A DNA stretch of 64,000 nucleotides from Denitrovibrio sp. (GCA_002869145.1 PKTM01000010.1:25033-89032); one strand, 5' to 3'; shown: positions 16,049-24,848, counted from the first letter of the stretch. The notes: a model not told the origin generated them from the sequence alone. A program made the numbers and translations.

Positions 16049-18484
16049 CTATCTGGCAATCCTAAAAGAATTAAACACTACCAAAAGAGAACTGATACTC
16101 ATCAGTGCTGCTGAGAAAACAGGGTGTATTGTTCCTGTAACAGCGAGAGGCACAATGACTATGTTGTATGAAAACGCCCAGAACAGGTTCTGCTTTATCA
16201 CTCTGATAGTTATGACAGATGTATCAAAGACTGTGGATACCAGTTTAAGTTCGTCACGCATAAGGACTATATCTGAGCTCTCTATGGCTATATCTGTGCC
16301 TTGACCAATGGCTATGCCGACATCTGCTGTTGTGAGTGCCTGAGCGTCATTTATTCCGTCTCCCACCATTGCACATATACGGCCGTTTTTTTGAAATGAT
16401 CTGACAACGTCAGCTTTTTCAAAAGGGGTCACTTCTGCAATATATTCCAAATCAGGAACGTCAAGTTTTTCGACTAATTTCTCAGCAGCTAACGAGTTGT
16501 CTCCGGTGAGTATAACAGTCTTTACTCCTTTTTTGGTTAACTGGCGAAGCATTTCAGCGGAATCGTCTCTGATGGAATCAGAAAGTGTGATGAACCCTGC
16601 AAATATCCCGTCTATTGCGACACATGCGGCTGTGTACCCTTTAGAAATATGCTCTGTGACAAGCTCATTTGGCGTTTCTACGCCATTTTCTCTAAGGTAC
16701 TGAATTGTGCCTGCCAGAACTTCTTTTTCGTTTACAATACCAGAAAGCCCTTTGCCCGGATGTTCCTTGAAGTCTGATACAGGGAGAAAATCATCCAGAT
16801 ACTCATTAGTGATAGCTTTTGCTATCAGATGAGATGAGTTCTTTTCCAGAGATGCAGTGTAAGACAGGAGTGTAGGTTTATCGATGCCGTTAACAATTAT
16901 CTCTTCTACTTTAAGCTTACCTTTGGTGATGGTTCCTGTTTTGTCAAAAAGAACAGTTTTCGCTTTACTGAGTACCTCGATGGTATCACCTGATTTTGCC
17001 ACTGCGCCAAGCTTTGTTATCTTTGATGTGGCGATAAGTATTGCCAGCGGTGTTGCAAGTCCAAGTGCGCAAGGGCATGCTATTACAAGCACAGATACAG
17101 CATTCATTGTAGAAGTTAAAAGTTCTCCTGAGAAAAAATACCATCCGAAAAATGTTGAAAAAGCTATTATTATTATGACAGGTACAAACCAGCTCACAAC
17201 CCAGTCGGCAGTGTTTTGCAGTGGTGCTTTGGATGCCTGAGCATCTTCAACAGCCTGTACAATTCTGGAGAGAGTTGTCGTGGAACCAGTGTTTTCTACC
17301 AGAATGACTATCTTTCCGTTAACATTCCCTGTTCCTGCAAAGACCTTTGCGTCTTCGACTTTCATCTGTGGCAATGGTTCTCCTGTCAGCATAGATTCAT
17401 TTACCTCTGAGTTTCCGAAAACTACTGTGCCGTCCGCAGGTATAGAATCTCCGGGTAAAACTTCAAGGTAGTCACCGGGGCGTATCTGCTTAACAGGTAC
17501 AGTTTCGGAAACGATATTGCCAGTCTGATACGTTGACGGGTTAAATGATTGTAAATATCTGACTTGTGTAGGCTGATAAGTAAGAAGTTTCGAGATAGCA
17601 TTTGAGGTGCGTGCCTTCGCCCCTGATTCTATGTATCTGCCCAGAAGGATGAGCGTTATTATCATTGAGGTGGTGTCGAAATATACCTCTTTGTCAAGAA
17701 ACAGGGCGAAAATACTGTAAACATAGGCCGTACCTGAACCCATAAATATAAGAGTGTCCATAGTGGTGTGGCCGTTTTTAAGAGCTTTCAGAGAGTTTTT
17801 TATGAAAGGCATTCCTGAGTAAAACATAACAGGTGTAGCAAGAAGCCATGCGGTATACTGGAACATGGTGCGAAGTCCGCTGTCTATTCCATGAAAATAC
17901 CCGGCATAAAGAGCAACTGTGTATATCATAAGCTGCATAGAGAAAAATGCGCCTATGGAGAAACGAAAGAAATAATCTTTCTTCTCTTTTTCATATATGG
18001 AAGCTGTGGATGATTCGCTTATGGGCAGGGGGCAATATCCAATAGATGATATCCTGTCGATTATCTCTTTCAGGGTTATTATGCCTTTTGTCCAGCTTAT
18101 TTTAGCCTTGTGAGTGGCGTAGTTAACCCTTATGGATTCCACACCGTCCATTTTTGAAAGAAAAGACTCGATAAGCCATATACAAGCCGCACATCTGATT
18201 CCGGATAATGCTAAGCTCACTTCGTATCCTGTATCAGTCTCTTTAACTGAGTCTACGAAGAGCTCTTGTGAAACGTTTGATGTTAATACAGCGCCCGGTT
18301 CCCAGCTGGTGTCTCTTTTGTTGTAAAACTTAGAAAAACCTTCTTCTTGTAAGAGTTTATAAACGCCGGCACAGCCAGGGCAGCAAAAAGAACGTTCAGT
18401 TCCTTTTATATCCTCAACAATCGCCTGATTTTTATTGATCTCAAGCAGACAGTGACTACAGGCGACGGTCTTAGTATTGTCCAT
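16049..18484 (-). CDS. ccoI: Copper-transporting P1B-type ATPase CcoI/FixI
   Basis: This 811-residue membrane ATPase supplies copper for cbb3 oxidase. The N-terminus has a CcoI-type metal domain (ACSHCLLEIN, RSFCCPGCAGVYKLL), then a heavy-metal-associated domain with GIRCAACIWLIE (CxxC). Helices follow, with actuator TGEP, the transmembrane CPC motif ACPCALGLATP, phosphorylation loop DKTGTITKGK and hinge MVGDGINDAQAL. It is the last gene of the minus-strand oxidase cluster, 32 bases after ccoS. Confidence 0.93.
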   Translation of the reverse strand: MDNTKTVACSHCLLEINKNQAIVEDIKGTERSFCCPGCAGVYKLLQEEGFSKFYNKRDTSWEPGAVLTSNVSQELFVDSVKETDTGYEVSLALSGIRCAACIWLIESFLSKMDGVESIRVNYATHKAKISWTKGIITLKEIIDRISSIGYCPLPISESSTASIYEKEKKDYFFRFSIGAFFSMQLMIYTVALYAGYFHGIDSGLRTMFQYTAWLLATPVMFYSGMPFIKNSLKALKNGHTTMDTLIFMGSGTAYVYSIFALFLDKEVYFDTTSMIITLILLGRYIESGAKARTSNAISKLLTYQPTQVRYLQSFNPSTYQTGNIVSETVPVKQIRPGDYLEVLPGDSIPADGTVVFGNSEVNESMLTGEPLPQMKVEDAKVFAGTGNVNGKIVILVENTGSTTTLSRIVQAVEDAQASKAPLQNTADWVVSWFVPVIIIIAFSTFFGWYFFSGELLTSTMNAVSVLVIACPCALGLATPLAILIATSKITKLGAVAKSGDTIEVLSKAKTVLFDKTGTITKGKLKVEEIIVNGIDKPTLLSYTASLEKNSSHLIAKAITNEYLDDFLPVSDFKEHPGKGLSGIVNEKEVLAGTIQYLRENGVETPNELVTEHISKGYTAACVAIDGIFAGFITLSDSIRDDSAEMLRQLTKKGVKTVILTGDNSLAAEKLVEKLDVPDLEYIAEVTPFEKADVVRSFQKNGRICAMVGDGINDAQALTTADVGIAIGQGTDIAIESSDIVLMRDELKLVSTVFDTSVITIRVIKQNLFWAFSYNIVIVPLAVTGTIHPVFSAALMSISSLLVVFNSFRIAR

Positions 18485-18515
18485 GTATTACCTTTTCATA
18501 AAATATGACAATATC

Positions 18516-18665
18516 CTAGCTGTCTTCTTCATCATCGTCCAGCATTCGATATTTCGGCCCTTCGATATCTTCAAACTCACCGGATTTTGTAGCCCATAAA
18601 AAGATGAAAAGTACTATCACTCCTAGTATTAGAGAGATAGGTATCATCATGTAAAGTGCGCCCAT
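18516..18665 (-). CDS. ccoS: cbb3 oxidase assembly protein CcoS
   Basis: This 49-residue protein has an N-terminal membrane helix (MMIPISLILGVIVLFIFLWA) and the CcoS signature FLWATKSGEFEDIEGPKYRM, then an acidic end (LDDDEEDS). It is needed for cofactor insertion into cbb3 oxidase (family knowledge). It lies between the 28-residue microprotein (stop one base upstream of this ATG) and ccoI. Confidence 0.9.
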   Translation of the reverse strand: MGALYMMIPISLILGVIVLFIFLWATKSGEFEDIEGPKYRMLDDDEEDS

Positions 18666-18666
18666 A

Positions 18667-18753
18667 TTAACCCGCGTACTTCATTGCGAAATAAAGAGGC
18701 ACTCCTATCATAGCTACAAGCGAAATTATCATTACTAATGTTCCTATTCTCAT
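18667..18753 (-). CDS. 28-residue single-helix membrane microprotein in cbb3 operon
   Basis: Reading from 18753: a short peptide starting MRIGTLVMIISLVAMIG and ending YFAMKYAG, almost entirely one membrane helix. A strong GGAGG sits six bases before its ATG, and its TAA is one base before the ccoS ATG, so it is very likely translated. I do not recognise a family. It may be a small oxidase or assembly subunit (inference). Confidence 0.6.
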   Translation of the reverse strand: MRIGTLVMIISLVAMIGVPLYFAMKYAG

Positions 18754-18770
18754 GTTGTCCTCCAAAAAAA

Positions 18771-19205
18771 TTAGTTAATATAAAAACCCTTCTGCAGAAG
18801 GATATCTTTACCGCTTATTTTACTTTTTGCCTTCAGCACATAGTGTCCATAATTATCAAGACTGAATACAGTTGCATATTTTTTATGTCCTATTTCATTT
18901 GCTGTAATAGGTATTTGCCCCTGATTTGTGGCTGGTCTTGTAATGAAAAAATCTGATGATTCCATACTTACATTATCAGAGTAGTTTAGGGTGAACTCGA
19001 TATTTACGGTCTGACCCATTTTCTCTTGTTTCGTAATGTCCAGCTCTATGCTGTTGTCGCTGACAAACTTTTTTGTTTCGTCATACAGCAGTCCTGATTC
19101 ATAAGGGTGGTCTGTCACTTTGCCGTCAAAGTATTTAATGCCTAAATAAATTGATGGCGCTATTGTGATAAATCCTATGAGGAATATGATCAAACTTACT
19201 TTCAC
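18771..19205 (-). CDS. ccoH: FixH/CcoH-like oxidase assembly protein
   Basis: This 144-residue protein has an N-terminal membrane anchor (SLIIFLIGFITIAPSIYLGI), then the FixH pattern: DHPYESGLLYDETKKF, a beta domain with VNIEFTLNY and the end KDILLQKGFYIN. CcoH is a membrane protein that stays with cbb3 oxidase during assembly. It lies between ccoG and the microprotein/ccoS/ccoI, the usual GHIS order. Confidence 0.82.
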   Translation of the reverse strand: MKVSLIIFLIGFITIAPSIYLGIKYFDGKVTDHPYESGLLYDETKKFVSDNSIELDITKQEKMGQTVNIEFTLNYSDNVSMESSDFFITRPATNQGQIPITANEIGHKKYATVFSLDNYGHYVLKAKSKISGKDILLQKGFYIN

Positions 19206-19283
19206 TTTAATCTCCTTTAAAATTCTCTATCCACTTTCGAACATTTAAAATATTCTTTGCTCTGTCTCCAATTAGGGAGTTAG

Positions 19284-20501
19284 CTATTGTTTTCTTCTTA
19301 TGGGCTTTCTGAAGCTGAGCTCACTCTCCAGAGGTTCGCCTTTTTTATTGCTGCCAAATGACTGCATTTTAAGGCTTAAAATGGGTTTTTCTTTAAGCAT
19401 TTTAGTTGGTATAAAAAGAAATACTTTTTCTTTCAGGGTCTCTCCCGGTGCCAAAGAGAGAGGTTTTGGGTATTGTAACGTATAGTTTTCTAAATCTTTT
19501 ATTTTAAGCTCTACAGTAAGATTCTTTTCAGTAAGGTTTTTCAGCATTATCTCATATGAATTAATAATGTTTTCATCTTTTACCCTAGGCAGGAATGAAG
19601 AGTTCGGAAATACCTGAAACTCGTATGGTTTCACAGTGGCAAGCATAAAGATAAAGCCAGCCAGAAAGAGAGCTGTTATTACGCCTGTTATTAAAACATT
19701 GGAGCGGAAAGGTCTTTTAATATTGGAAAATCCGTAAATATAATCTATGAGGGTAGGGACATCTTCGTTTTCATTTGACATTGTTTCAGTACATGCTGTG
19801 ATGCACCTGCCGCAGTTTATACACTGGCTGTCCATCCCCTGACGAATATCTATTCCCACAGGGCATGTTATTACACAGGCGTTGCACTTAACACACTTAT
19901 AGCTTGTTTCAGGATCCATAGCGATGACGAGGGTGTGGTCATCGAACATAACAGATTGAAACTTGGAATAGGGACAAACCGTGGTGCAGAATTTGTATCT
20001 TACCAGTGTAAAGTTCAGGTAAGTTATTACAGTGAGAACTATTGTGAACCATAGCGTGGCTGAGTTAAGTGAACCTGTTGAGATATCTGAAAAGAAATTG
20101 TAAGGATACACAAAATACCACACCATTGATGCGCCAATAACAGCACTTATTATAAAAACTATTATATGATTAAAAAGCTTACTTATTATGCTTTGTTTTT
20201 TTTTGTCAAAGAACCTTGTGAAATTGAGTATTACTGTCTGGGGGCAGAGCCATCCACACCATATGCGTCCGTATAGCTGTGTTATAACTATTATCAAAAA
20301 AGTAATAAAGAACGTGAAAATGAGAACTATAAAGAAGTTCTCTATATATACAGTAGAACCGAAAACATGCAGAGCCAGAGTGTTTATGTCAAAACGTAGA
20401 GCACTTTCGCCGTTGATTTTGACAAATGGAATAGTAAGGTATAGGAGTGTCCAGAGGATCCTAACCAGCCATCTTTTCTGTTGAAGCTCAAGCTTCATCA
20501 T
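19284..20501 (-). CDS. ccoG: cbb3 oxidase accessory protein CcoG (FixG/RdxA)
   Basis: This 405-residue membrane iron-sulphur protein has several helices (TLLYLTIPFVKING, FFIVLIFTFFITFLIIVI) and YGRIWCGWLCPQTVIL, then two ferredoxin-type 4Fe-4S motifs: CVKCNACVITCPVGIDIR and CINCGRCITAC. A C-terminal immunoglobulin-like domain sits outside the membrane (about residues 300-405). It takes part in copper reduction for oxidase assembly (family knowledge). The start overlaps the end of ccoQ by 14 bases. Confidence 0.93.
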   Translation of the reverse strand: MMKLELQQKRWLVRILWTLLYLTIPFVKINGESALRFDINTLALHVFGSTVYIENFFIVLIFTFFITFLIIVITQLYGRIWCGWLCPQTVILNFTRFFDKKKQSIISKLFNHIIVFIISAVIGASMVWYFVYPYNFFSDISTGSLNSATLWFTIVLTVITYLNFTLVRYKFCTTVCPYSKFQSVMFDDHTLVIAMDPETSYKCVKCNACVITCPVGIDIRQGMDSQCINCGRCITACTETMSNENEDVPTLIDYIYGFSNIKRPFRSNVLITGVITALFLAGFIFMLATVKPYEFQVFPNSSFLPRVKDENIINSYEIMLKNLTEKNLTVELKIKDLENYTLQYPKPLSLAPGETLKEKVFLFIPTKMLKEKPILSLKMQSFGSNKKGEPLESELSFRKPIRRKQ

Positions 20502-20637
20502 CGTCGTCCATCATATTATATTTTGCCTGCTCTATCTTGTCTTTGTTCTTTTTGGAGTAATTGTAAAAAATGATTCCAACAAAGACTAATACAAGCACAG
20601 TGCCGTAAAGCAGAAATGATAAAGGTGTTCCAATCAT
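20488..20637 (-). CDS. ccoQ: cbb3 oxidase subunit CcoQ
   Basis: This 49-residue protein has one membrane helix (YGTVLVLVFVGIIFYNYS), then a basic stretch and an acidic end (YNMMDDDDEA), the standard CcoQ plan. GGAGG lies before the ATG. It overlaps ccoG by 14 bases, so translation is coupled. CcoQ stabilises the core oxidase. Confidence 0.82.
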   Translation of the reverse strand: MIGTPLSFLLYGTVLVLVFVGIIFYNYSKKNKDKIEQAKYNMMDDDDEA

Positions 20638-20660
20638 TATATAGCCTCCTTAAATAATAA

Positions 20661-20680
20661 GGGGCGGGGTTAGCCGCCCC
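20661..20680 (-). terminator. Hairpin between ccoP-like gene and ccoQ
   Basis: Stem GGGGCGG / CCGCCCC with a 6-base loop and a weak TTATTATTTA tail on the minus strand. It is inside the oxidase operon, so it is more likely a partial terminator or mRNA stabiliser than a full stop. Confidence 0.5.
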
Positions 20681-20693
20681 TTTAAAACTTTTG

Positions 20694-20888
20694 TTATTTA
20701 ACGTCTTTCATGACTTCTTCTAGCTGCTTCTCCTGAGACCAGCCGCTGAAGGCCGGAGTATAGGCGTATATATAATATATACCAAATACTATAAGTCCTA
20801 TAAAAAGGATCAGCCACCCGAGAGGAAGTACATTTTCAGTGTCTTCTCTATGAAACTCTTCTGGGTTATCAAATTCTTCCTGAATCAT
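20694..20888 (-). CDS. CcoP N-terminal membrane domain as a stand-alone protein
   Basis: This 64-residue protein matches only the N-terminal part of CcoP/FixP: a charged cytoplasmic start with LPLGWLILFIGLIVFGIYYI and the juxtamembrane W (FSGWSQEKQ). The two haem-c domains that normally follow in CcoP are absent here. A haem-c domain is instead found at the end of the CcoO protein just upstream. The stop is followed by a hairpin, so it is not a frameshifted remnant. It probably acts as a small helix subunit of the oxidase. Confidence 0.72.
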   Translation of the reverse strand: MIQEEFDNPEEFHREDTENVLPLGWLILFIGLIVFGIYYIYAYTPAFSGWSQEKQLEEVMKDVK

Positions 20889-20899
20889 AACGTACCTCC

Positions 20900-21790
20900 T
20901 TATTTATCTTTGAGACTGTTGATATATTCAACAATAGCCCATATCTTTTCATTGCTGAACTTGGCGGCATAACCAGGCATAGCGCCTTCAAATCCGTTTG
21001 CAATGATATAATATGTGTCATTACCAGGCATATCGTTCATGGAATAATCCACAAGTGAAGCGCCAATGTTTCCTTCTGCGTTAACACCGTGGCAACCAGC
21101 GCATTCGGCTTTGTAGAGTTTTTCACCCATAGCCACAGCGTCTGCGCTGCCTTTTAATGGGCTTTCTGCAGGGATAGCCGCATAGTCTACTGTTACGGCT
21201 GCTTCACGCGCTATAGATGTACCAAGTACCTGCATGTACGCAACGAGAGCGTCAAGCTTAGTAGATTCTTTAAGCTCTTGAACCTCTGCTTCTGTGTATG
21301 GGAAGCTGAGAGCATTCATAGAAGCTATGGTAGAGTCAGCGTTCACAGGCTGGTTCTTAAGCCATGGGTATGGAGGCATGTTAGACTTCGGATAGAAAGC
21401 CTGTGGGCTCTCAAAGTGCTGAATATGCCACTCATCAGGATATTTGCCGCCGATTCTTGCAAGGTCGGGACCTGTTCTTTTGGAACCCCAAAGGAATGGT
21501 CTGTCATATGCGAATTCGCCAGCTTTAGAATATGCACCGTATCTCATAACGTCAGCTTTGAGAGGGCGCACTGTTTGTGTGTGACAGTTGATGCAGCCTT
21601 CTGCCTGATAAATGTCTCTGCCTGCCAGCTCTAAAGCTGTGAAAGGTTTCAGACCATCAGTCTTAGGGTGCATACCTTCTGTAAACATAGGTACAAAAAC
21701 TGTTGCTATAGTACCTATAAGAACTGTAACAGCCGCTACTATTGAAAGCAGGAGGGCTTTGCTGTAAATAGAATTATCATTTTTACTCAT
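20900..21790 (-). CDS. ccoO: cbb3 oxidase subunit CcoO with extra C-terminal haem-c domain
   Basis: The 296-residue protein starts with a signal/anchor helix (ALLLSIVAAVTVLIGTIATV). The CcoO cytochrome-c domain follows, with haem site CINCHTQ and the CcoO blocks YGAYSKAGEFAYDRPFLWGS, RTGPDLARIGGKYPDEWH and SNMPPYPWL. After about residue 210 comes a second class-I cytochrome c domain (CAGCHG haem site, MPGYAAKFSNEKIWAIVEYI) resembling that of CcoP. Normal CcoO has only the first. ATG 21790 has AAGGAGG; the longer frame start has no site. Periplasmic electron entry to the oxidase. Confidence 0.9.
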   Translation of the reverse strand: MSKNDNSIYSKALLLSIVAAVTVLIGTIATVFVPMFTEGMHPKTDGLKPFTALELAGRDIYQAEGCINCHTQTVRPLKADVMRYGAYSKAGEFAYDRPFLWGSKRTGPDLARIGGKYPDEWHIQHFESPQAFYPKSNMPPYPWLKNQPVNADSTIASMNALSFPYTEAEVQELKESTKLDALVAYMQVLGTSIAREAAVTVDYAAIPAESPLKGSADAVAMGEKLYKAECAGCHGVNAEGNIGASLVDYSMNDMPGNDTYYIIANGFEGAMPGYAAKFSNEKIWAIVEYINSLKDK

Positions 21791-21800
21791 GCCGTCCTCC

Positions 21801-23204
21801 TTATGCAGCCTGCAGTTTAGCAAGATTTTCCTTGCCTTTTTTCATTGTCATATAAACGTTGTAGATAAAGAAAAGCATACCTACGACAAATATGACACCT
21901 GCTAATGTTCTCATCTGCCAGTATGGGTAGTTACGCAGCAGACTTTCCATAAATGTGTACTGAAGTGAACCATCCTCGGCAGTCATCTTCCACATAGCAC
22001 CTTGCTGAATACCAGTGATCCACATTGAGATGGACATCATAAGCTGTCCTATGAGCACTAGCCAGAAGTGAGTGTTAGCAATTTTTTCGCTGTAAATCTG
22101 TGTTTTATACATAGCCGGAAGCATGTAGTAAATTGATGCGCAGATAACCATAGTTACCCACCCCATTGTACCCATGTGCACGTGACCGGGAACCCAGTCT
22201 GTGTAGTGGATAAGGGAGCTGATAACTCTGATGCCCTGTGAAGGGCCTTGGATAGTCTGCAGACCGTAGAATGTAATACCGATGATAAAGAACTTTGTCA
22301 GATAGTGTGTTCTCATTCTGGACCAGTCTTTATCAACTGTAAAGTAACCATTCACAACAGATCCCCAGGAAGGAGCTATCAGAAACAGCGTAAATGCTAT
22401 ACCAAGTGTCTGTATCCAGTCTGGCAGCGGTGTGTAAACAAGGTGGTGAGCACCTGTCCACAGATATGCAAATATCAGTGACCAGAAAGATATTATAGAC
22501 AGTCTATGACTGAAAATAGGCAGCCCTGTAGATTTTGGGAGGAAGTAGTAGAACATTGCCAGAATAGGGGTTGTAAAAAGGAAACCCACTGCGTTGTGTC
22601 CGTACCACCACTCCACGTTTGCACTGTTTACCCCGGCGAAAAGGTGATAAGACTTAAATAGCGTAGCCGGGATGGCAAGGTTGTTTACTATATAAAGTAT
22701 AGCAACTGTTATTACCGTGGCAATAACATACCAGAGCGAAACATACATGTGTTTCTCTTTTCTGGTAAATATTGTCCCTAGAATGTTGATGGCAAAAATT
22801 ACCCAAAGGATAACTATCGCAATGTCGATAGGCCATTCGAATTCAGCATACTCAAGAGACTGGTTCATACCTGCAAGAAGTGATATCCCTGCAAGAGCTA
22901 TTCCGACATTGAAAAGCCAGAGATGGAAGCGTGCAAGCTTCGGTAGAACCAATGGTCGCTTAGTAAGCCTTATGACAATGTAGTAAAAAAGACCAAACTC
23001 TGCACCGATACCAAGACCGTATGCTAGAACATTGGTGTGGAAGGTTCTAAGTCTGCCGAATGAGAGATATTCGCCAAAGTTAAGTCTGGCATCCCACATT
23101 TGAGCAGAGATAAGAAGACCAGCCACAAGACCAATTACTCCCCAAAAGATGGCAGAGACTACAAACCCTCTTACCGTCTTATAGTCGTATTGATACTCGT
23201 TCAT
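21801..23204 (-). CDS. ccoN: cbb3-type cytochrome c oxidase catalytic subunit CcoN
   Basis: This 467-residue haem-copper oxidase subunit I has about twelve helices. Metal ligands are visible in RLRTFHTNVLAYG (low-spin haem His), VEWWYGHNAVGFLF (CuB His and the C-family Tyr environment), LWTGAHHLVYTPLP (CuB His pair) and DWVPGHVHMGTMGW (haem ligands). It reduces oxygen at high affinity in the inner membrane. Its ATG overlaps the stop of the Rrf2 regulator gene (ATGA). Confidence 0.95.
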   Translation of the reverse strand: MNEYQYDYKTVRGFVVSAIFWGVIGLVAGLLISAQMWDARLNFGEYLSFGRLRTFHTNVLAYGLGIGAEFGLFYYIVIRLTKRPLVLPKLARFHLWLFNVGIALAGISLLAGMNQSLEYAEFEWPIDIAIVILWVIFAINILGTIFTRKEKHMYVSLWYVIATVITVAILYIVNNLAIPATLFKSYHLFAGVNSANVEWWYGHNAVGFLFTTPILAMFYYFLPKSTGLPIFSHRLSIISFWSLIFAYLWTGAHHLVYTPLPDWIQTLGIAFTLFLIAPSWGSVVNGYFTVDKDWSRMRTHYLTKFFIIGITFYGLQTIQGPSQGIRVISSLIHYTDWVPGHVHMGTMGWVTMVICASIYYMLPAMYKTQIYSEKIANTHFWLVLIGQLMMSISMWITGIQQGAMWKMTAEDGSLQYTFMESLLRNYPYWQMRTLAGVIFVVGMLFFIYNVYMTMKKGKENLAKLQAA

Positions 23205-23650
23205 TCAGACCTCCTGCGGTTATTTAAATTAACCAATTTCTGATCATTATTCGTAAAAAGGAACTCTTTTATTTTAGCATTTTTAAGTCTTTCCTCGACA
23301 CTGTTTTGTATGTCGCTGAAAAGTGAATTAACTTTGCATATGCACATAAGCTGACAACCTACAGAAGTGCTGAGACACTGGTTCACCCTGGAAGTAAATC
23401 CCATAGCTATGAGAATATCGTAAATACTAGCGTTATAAACATCTTCGCTAACTGAAAGACCGCCATCCTTGCCGGTCTTAGTGATGAGGTAACCGCTATT
23501 TTTCAGTTTATTTACAATTTTTAAAACTATAGGTCTGGACAAGTACAGGCTTGCGCAGATTTCTTTTGTTTTAACCATTTTTTTTACAGTAGCGAGATAG
23601 ATGATTATCCTTAGTGCGTAATCCTCTTCTCTATGTATGAATGAATCCAT
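23201..23650 (-). CDS. Rrf2-family regulator with cysteine cluster
   Basis: This 149-residue protein has a winged-helix DNA-binding domain (YALRIIIYLATV, KEICASLYLSRPIVLKIVNK, GGLSVSEDV). A loop with four cysteines follows (NQCLSTSVGCQLMCICK), comparable to the Fe-S ligating loop of NsrR/IscR. That suggests sensing of oxygen, NO or iron-sulphur status. It is the first gene of the oxidase operon and overlaps ccoN by four bases, so it is probably an autoregulated controller of cbb3 expression. The start at 23650 is preceded by GGGG; the 16-codon longer frame start is not homologous. Confidence 0.85.
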   Translation of the reverse strand: MDSFIHREEDYALRIIIYLATVKKMVKTKEICASLYLSRPIVLKIVNKLKNSGYLITKTGKDGGLSVSEDVYNASIYDILIAMGFTSRVNQCLSTSVGCQLMCICKVNSLFSDIQNSVEERLKNAKIKEFLFTNNDQKLVNLNNRRRSE

Positions 23651-23724
23651 TGTATACCCCGCAAGTACACAATACCAAACGTTGTTAAATAAAGTCAACT
23701 TAAATGTGCAAAATTGTATACAAT
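23648..23724 (-). promoter_or_regulatory. Likely Rrf2 operator region of the cbb3 operon
   Basis: ATTGTATACAAT (23713-23724) is a perfect 12-base dyad, and ATTGTATAC recurs at 23648-23656 over the regulator start codon. Two copies of one half-palindrome flanking the promoter region fit autoregulation by the Rrf2 protein (inference). Confidence 0.5.
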
Positions 23725-23746
23725 ATTCATAAATATTGACATACGA

Positions 23747-24025
23747 TCATAATTTATTAAGCATCATCATGTCTAAATCTTTGTTGAGCCTAGATAAAGC
23801 CTTGTGCAGCTCCTTCATGACAAAATCATAACTTTTTTCGTCATGGTTTTTCACGCAGTTTGAACAGTCTTTGATTTTGTTAATGAATTCTGGATTTCCT
23901 CCGCAGTCTTTAAAGAAATAAAGAGGGCAGAAGCAGAAAAGACAATTTTGATTATCCAGACCGTGACAAGGGTAGTATTCACAGGCTTCGTTAGAAAAGT
24001 GTTTATAACTCAACAATATCTCCAA
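23747..24025 (-). CDS. Cysteine-rich small-domain protein
   Basis: This 92-residue protein carries the cysteine-rich small domain pattern (zf-like family): YKHFSNEACEYYPCHG, NCLFCFCPLYFFKDCGGNP and KDCSNCVKNH. Eight or more cysteines probably bind metal. Homologues occur in anaerobes and archaea, some near cobalamin genes; function unknown. A short helical C-terminus follows. Single gene upstream of the Rrf2 operator region. Confidence 0.72.
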   Translation of the reverse strand: MEILLSYKHFSNEACEYYPCHGLDNQNCLFCFCPLYFFKDCGGNPEFINKIKDCSNCVKNHDEKSYDFVMKELHKALSRLNKDLDMMMLNKL

Positions 24026-24155
24026 TATAAAACATACTTAAATATTTTAACATTAAATAAGATAATTGCGATACGAAATGTAGCTTTATGGTAATTAAAA
24101 AGATAAGACATGTATACTTATGGAAATGCTCGTAAGTGATAAAAAAACTTCTTTT

Positions 24156-24848
24156 TTAAGTCTCTGCTTGTTTGTCTTTGAGTTTTTTTAGAAGTTCGGA
24201 TTTTTGAAGCTCTTTTATAGCCTCAGAGGCTGTTTCGCTTGCGGCTTTAGTTTTGTCTTCTTTCATGGTTTTGGCTATTTTAACGGCTTTACGGTTATAG
24301 TGCAGGTTTCTTTTACCTATGTTTCTAAGTGCCCAGCTTACTGATTTGCGTACATAGTTTCTTTTATCACCGGATTCGCTTAAGATCAGTGAAAAGAACC
24401 CTTCGATATCTTTCTCTCTAAGGTCTGGCTGTTTCAGCGCATAATTTGCCATTGTTGAAAAACCTGCTCTTTTTATAAAAGGTTCGTCAGCTACGCACCA
24501 GAGAAGTATCTTCTGCATTGCAAAAGCTGTTTTGTGAACAAGGTTGTTGCAGAACTGATCGCAAAGATCCCATGAATTTATATCTTCCACCCAGTCATCC
24601 AGCAGATCGCTGTCTGAAAGAGCAGGGTCTGCAATAACAGTTGCGAGAATCCTTGCTTCGTGATTACCAGTTTTCCAGAGCTTTTCCGCCAGCTCCTGAT
24701 CGGTTCCTATCTCTTTTGCGATAGCTCGTATTTCAGGCAAAGTTACTCCGTATGCCAGAGAAGTGTTGATGCCGTATTTCGACATACCCTTAAGGTTATC
24801 TTCTTTGCCCAGTGAACTGAGTTTGTTTAAAATATCCTGTACTGTCAT
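24156..24848 (-). CDS. DNA alkylation repair protein (AlkD-like HEAT repeats)
   Basis: This 230-residue protein has the DUF1061/AlkD-like all-helical plan: MSKYGINTSLAYGVTLPEIR, LWKTGNHEARILATVIAD, INSWDLCDQFCNNLV, and KRNYVRKSVSWALRNIGKRN with the conserved W-A-L-R. AlkD-type proteins excise alkylated bases. The ATG overlaps the TGA of the upstream yyaL-like gene (ATGA), so they are one operon. A short A/T-rich hairpin follows the stop. Confidence 0.85.
   Translation of the reverse strand: MTVQDILNKLSSLGKEDNLKGMSKYGINTSLAYGVTLPEIRAIAKEIGTDQELAEKLWKTGNHEARILATVIADPALSDSDLLDDWVEDINSWDLCDQFCNNLVHKTAFAMQKILLWCVADEPFIKRAGFSTMANYALKQPDLREKDIEGFFSLILSESGDKRNYVRKSVSWALRNIGKRNLHYNRKAVKIAKTMKEDKTKAASETASEAIKELQKSELLKKLKDKQAET

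Noticed and set aside
20694-20888. CcoP broken by a nonsense codon
   Set aside because: After the stop there is a hairpin and then ccoQ; no haem-c coding sequence follows, so it is a natural short gene.
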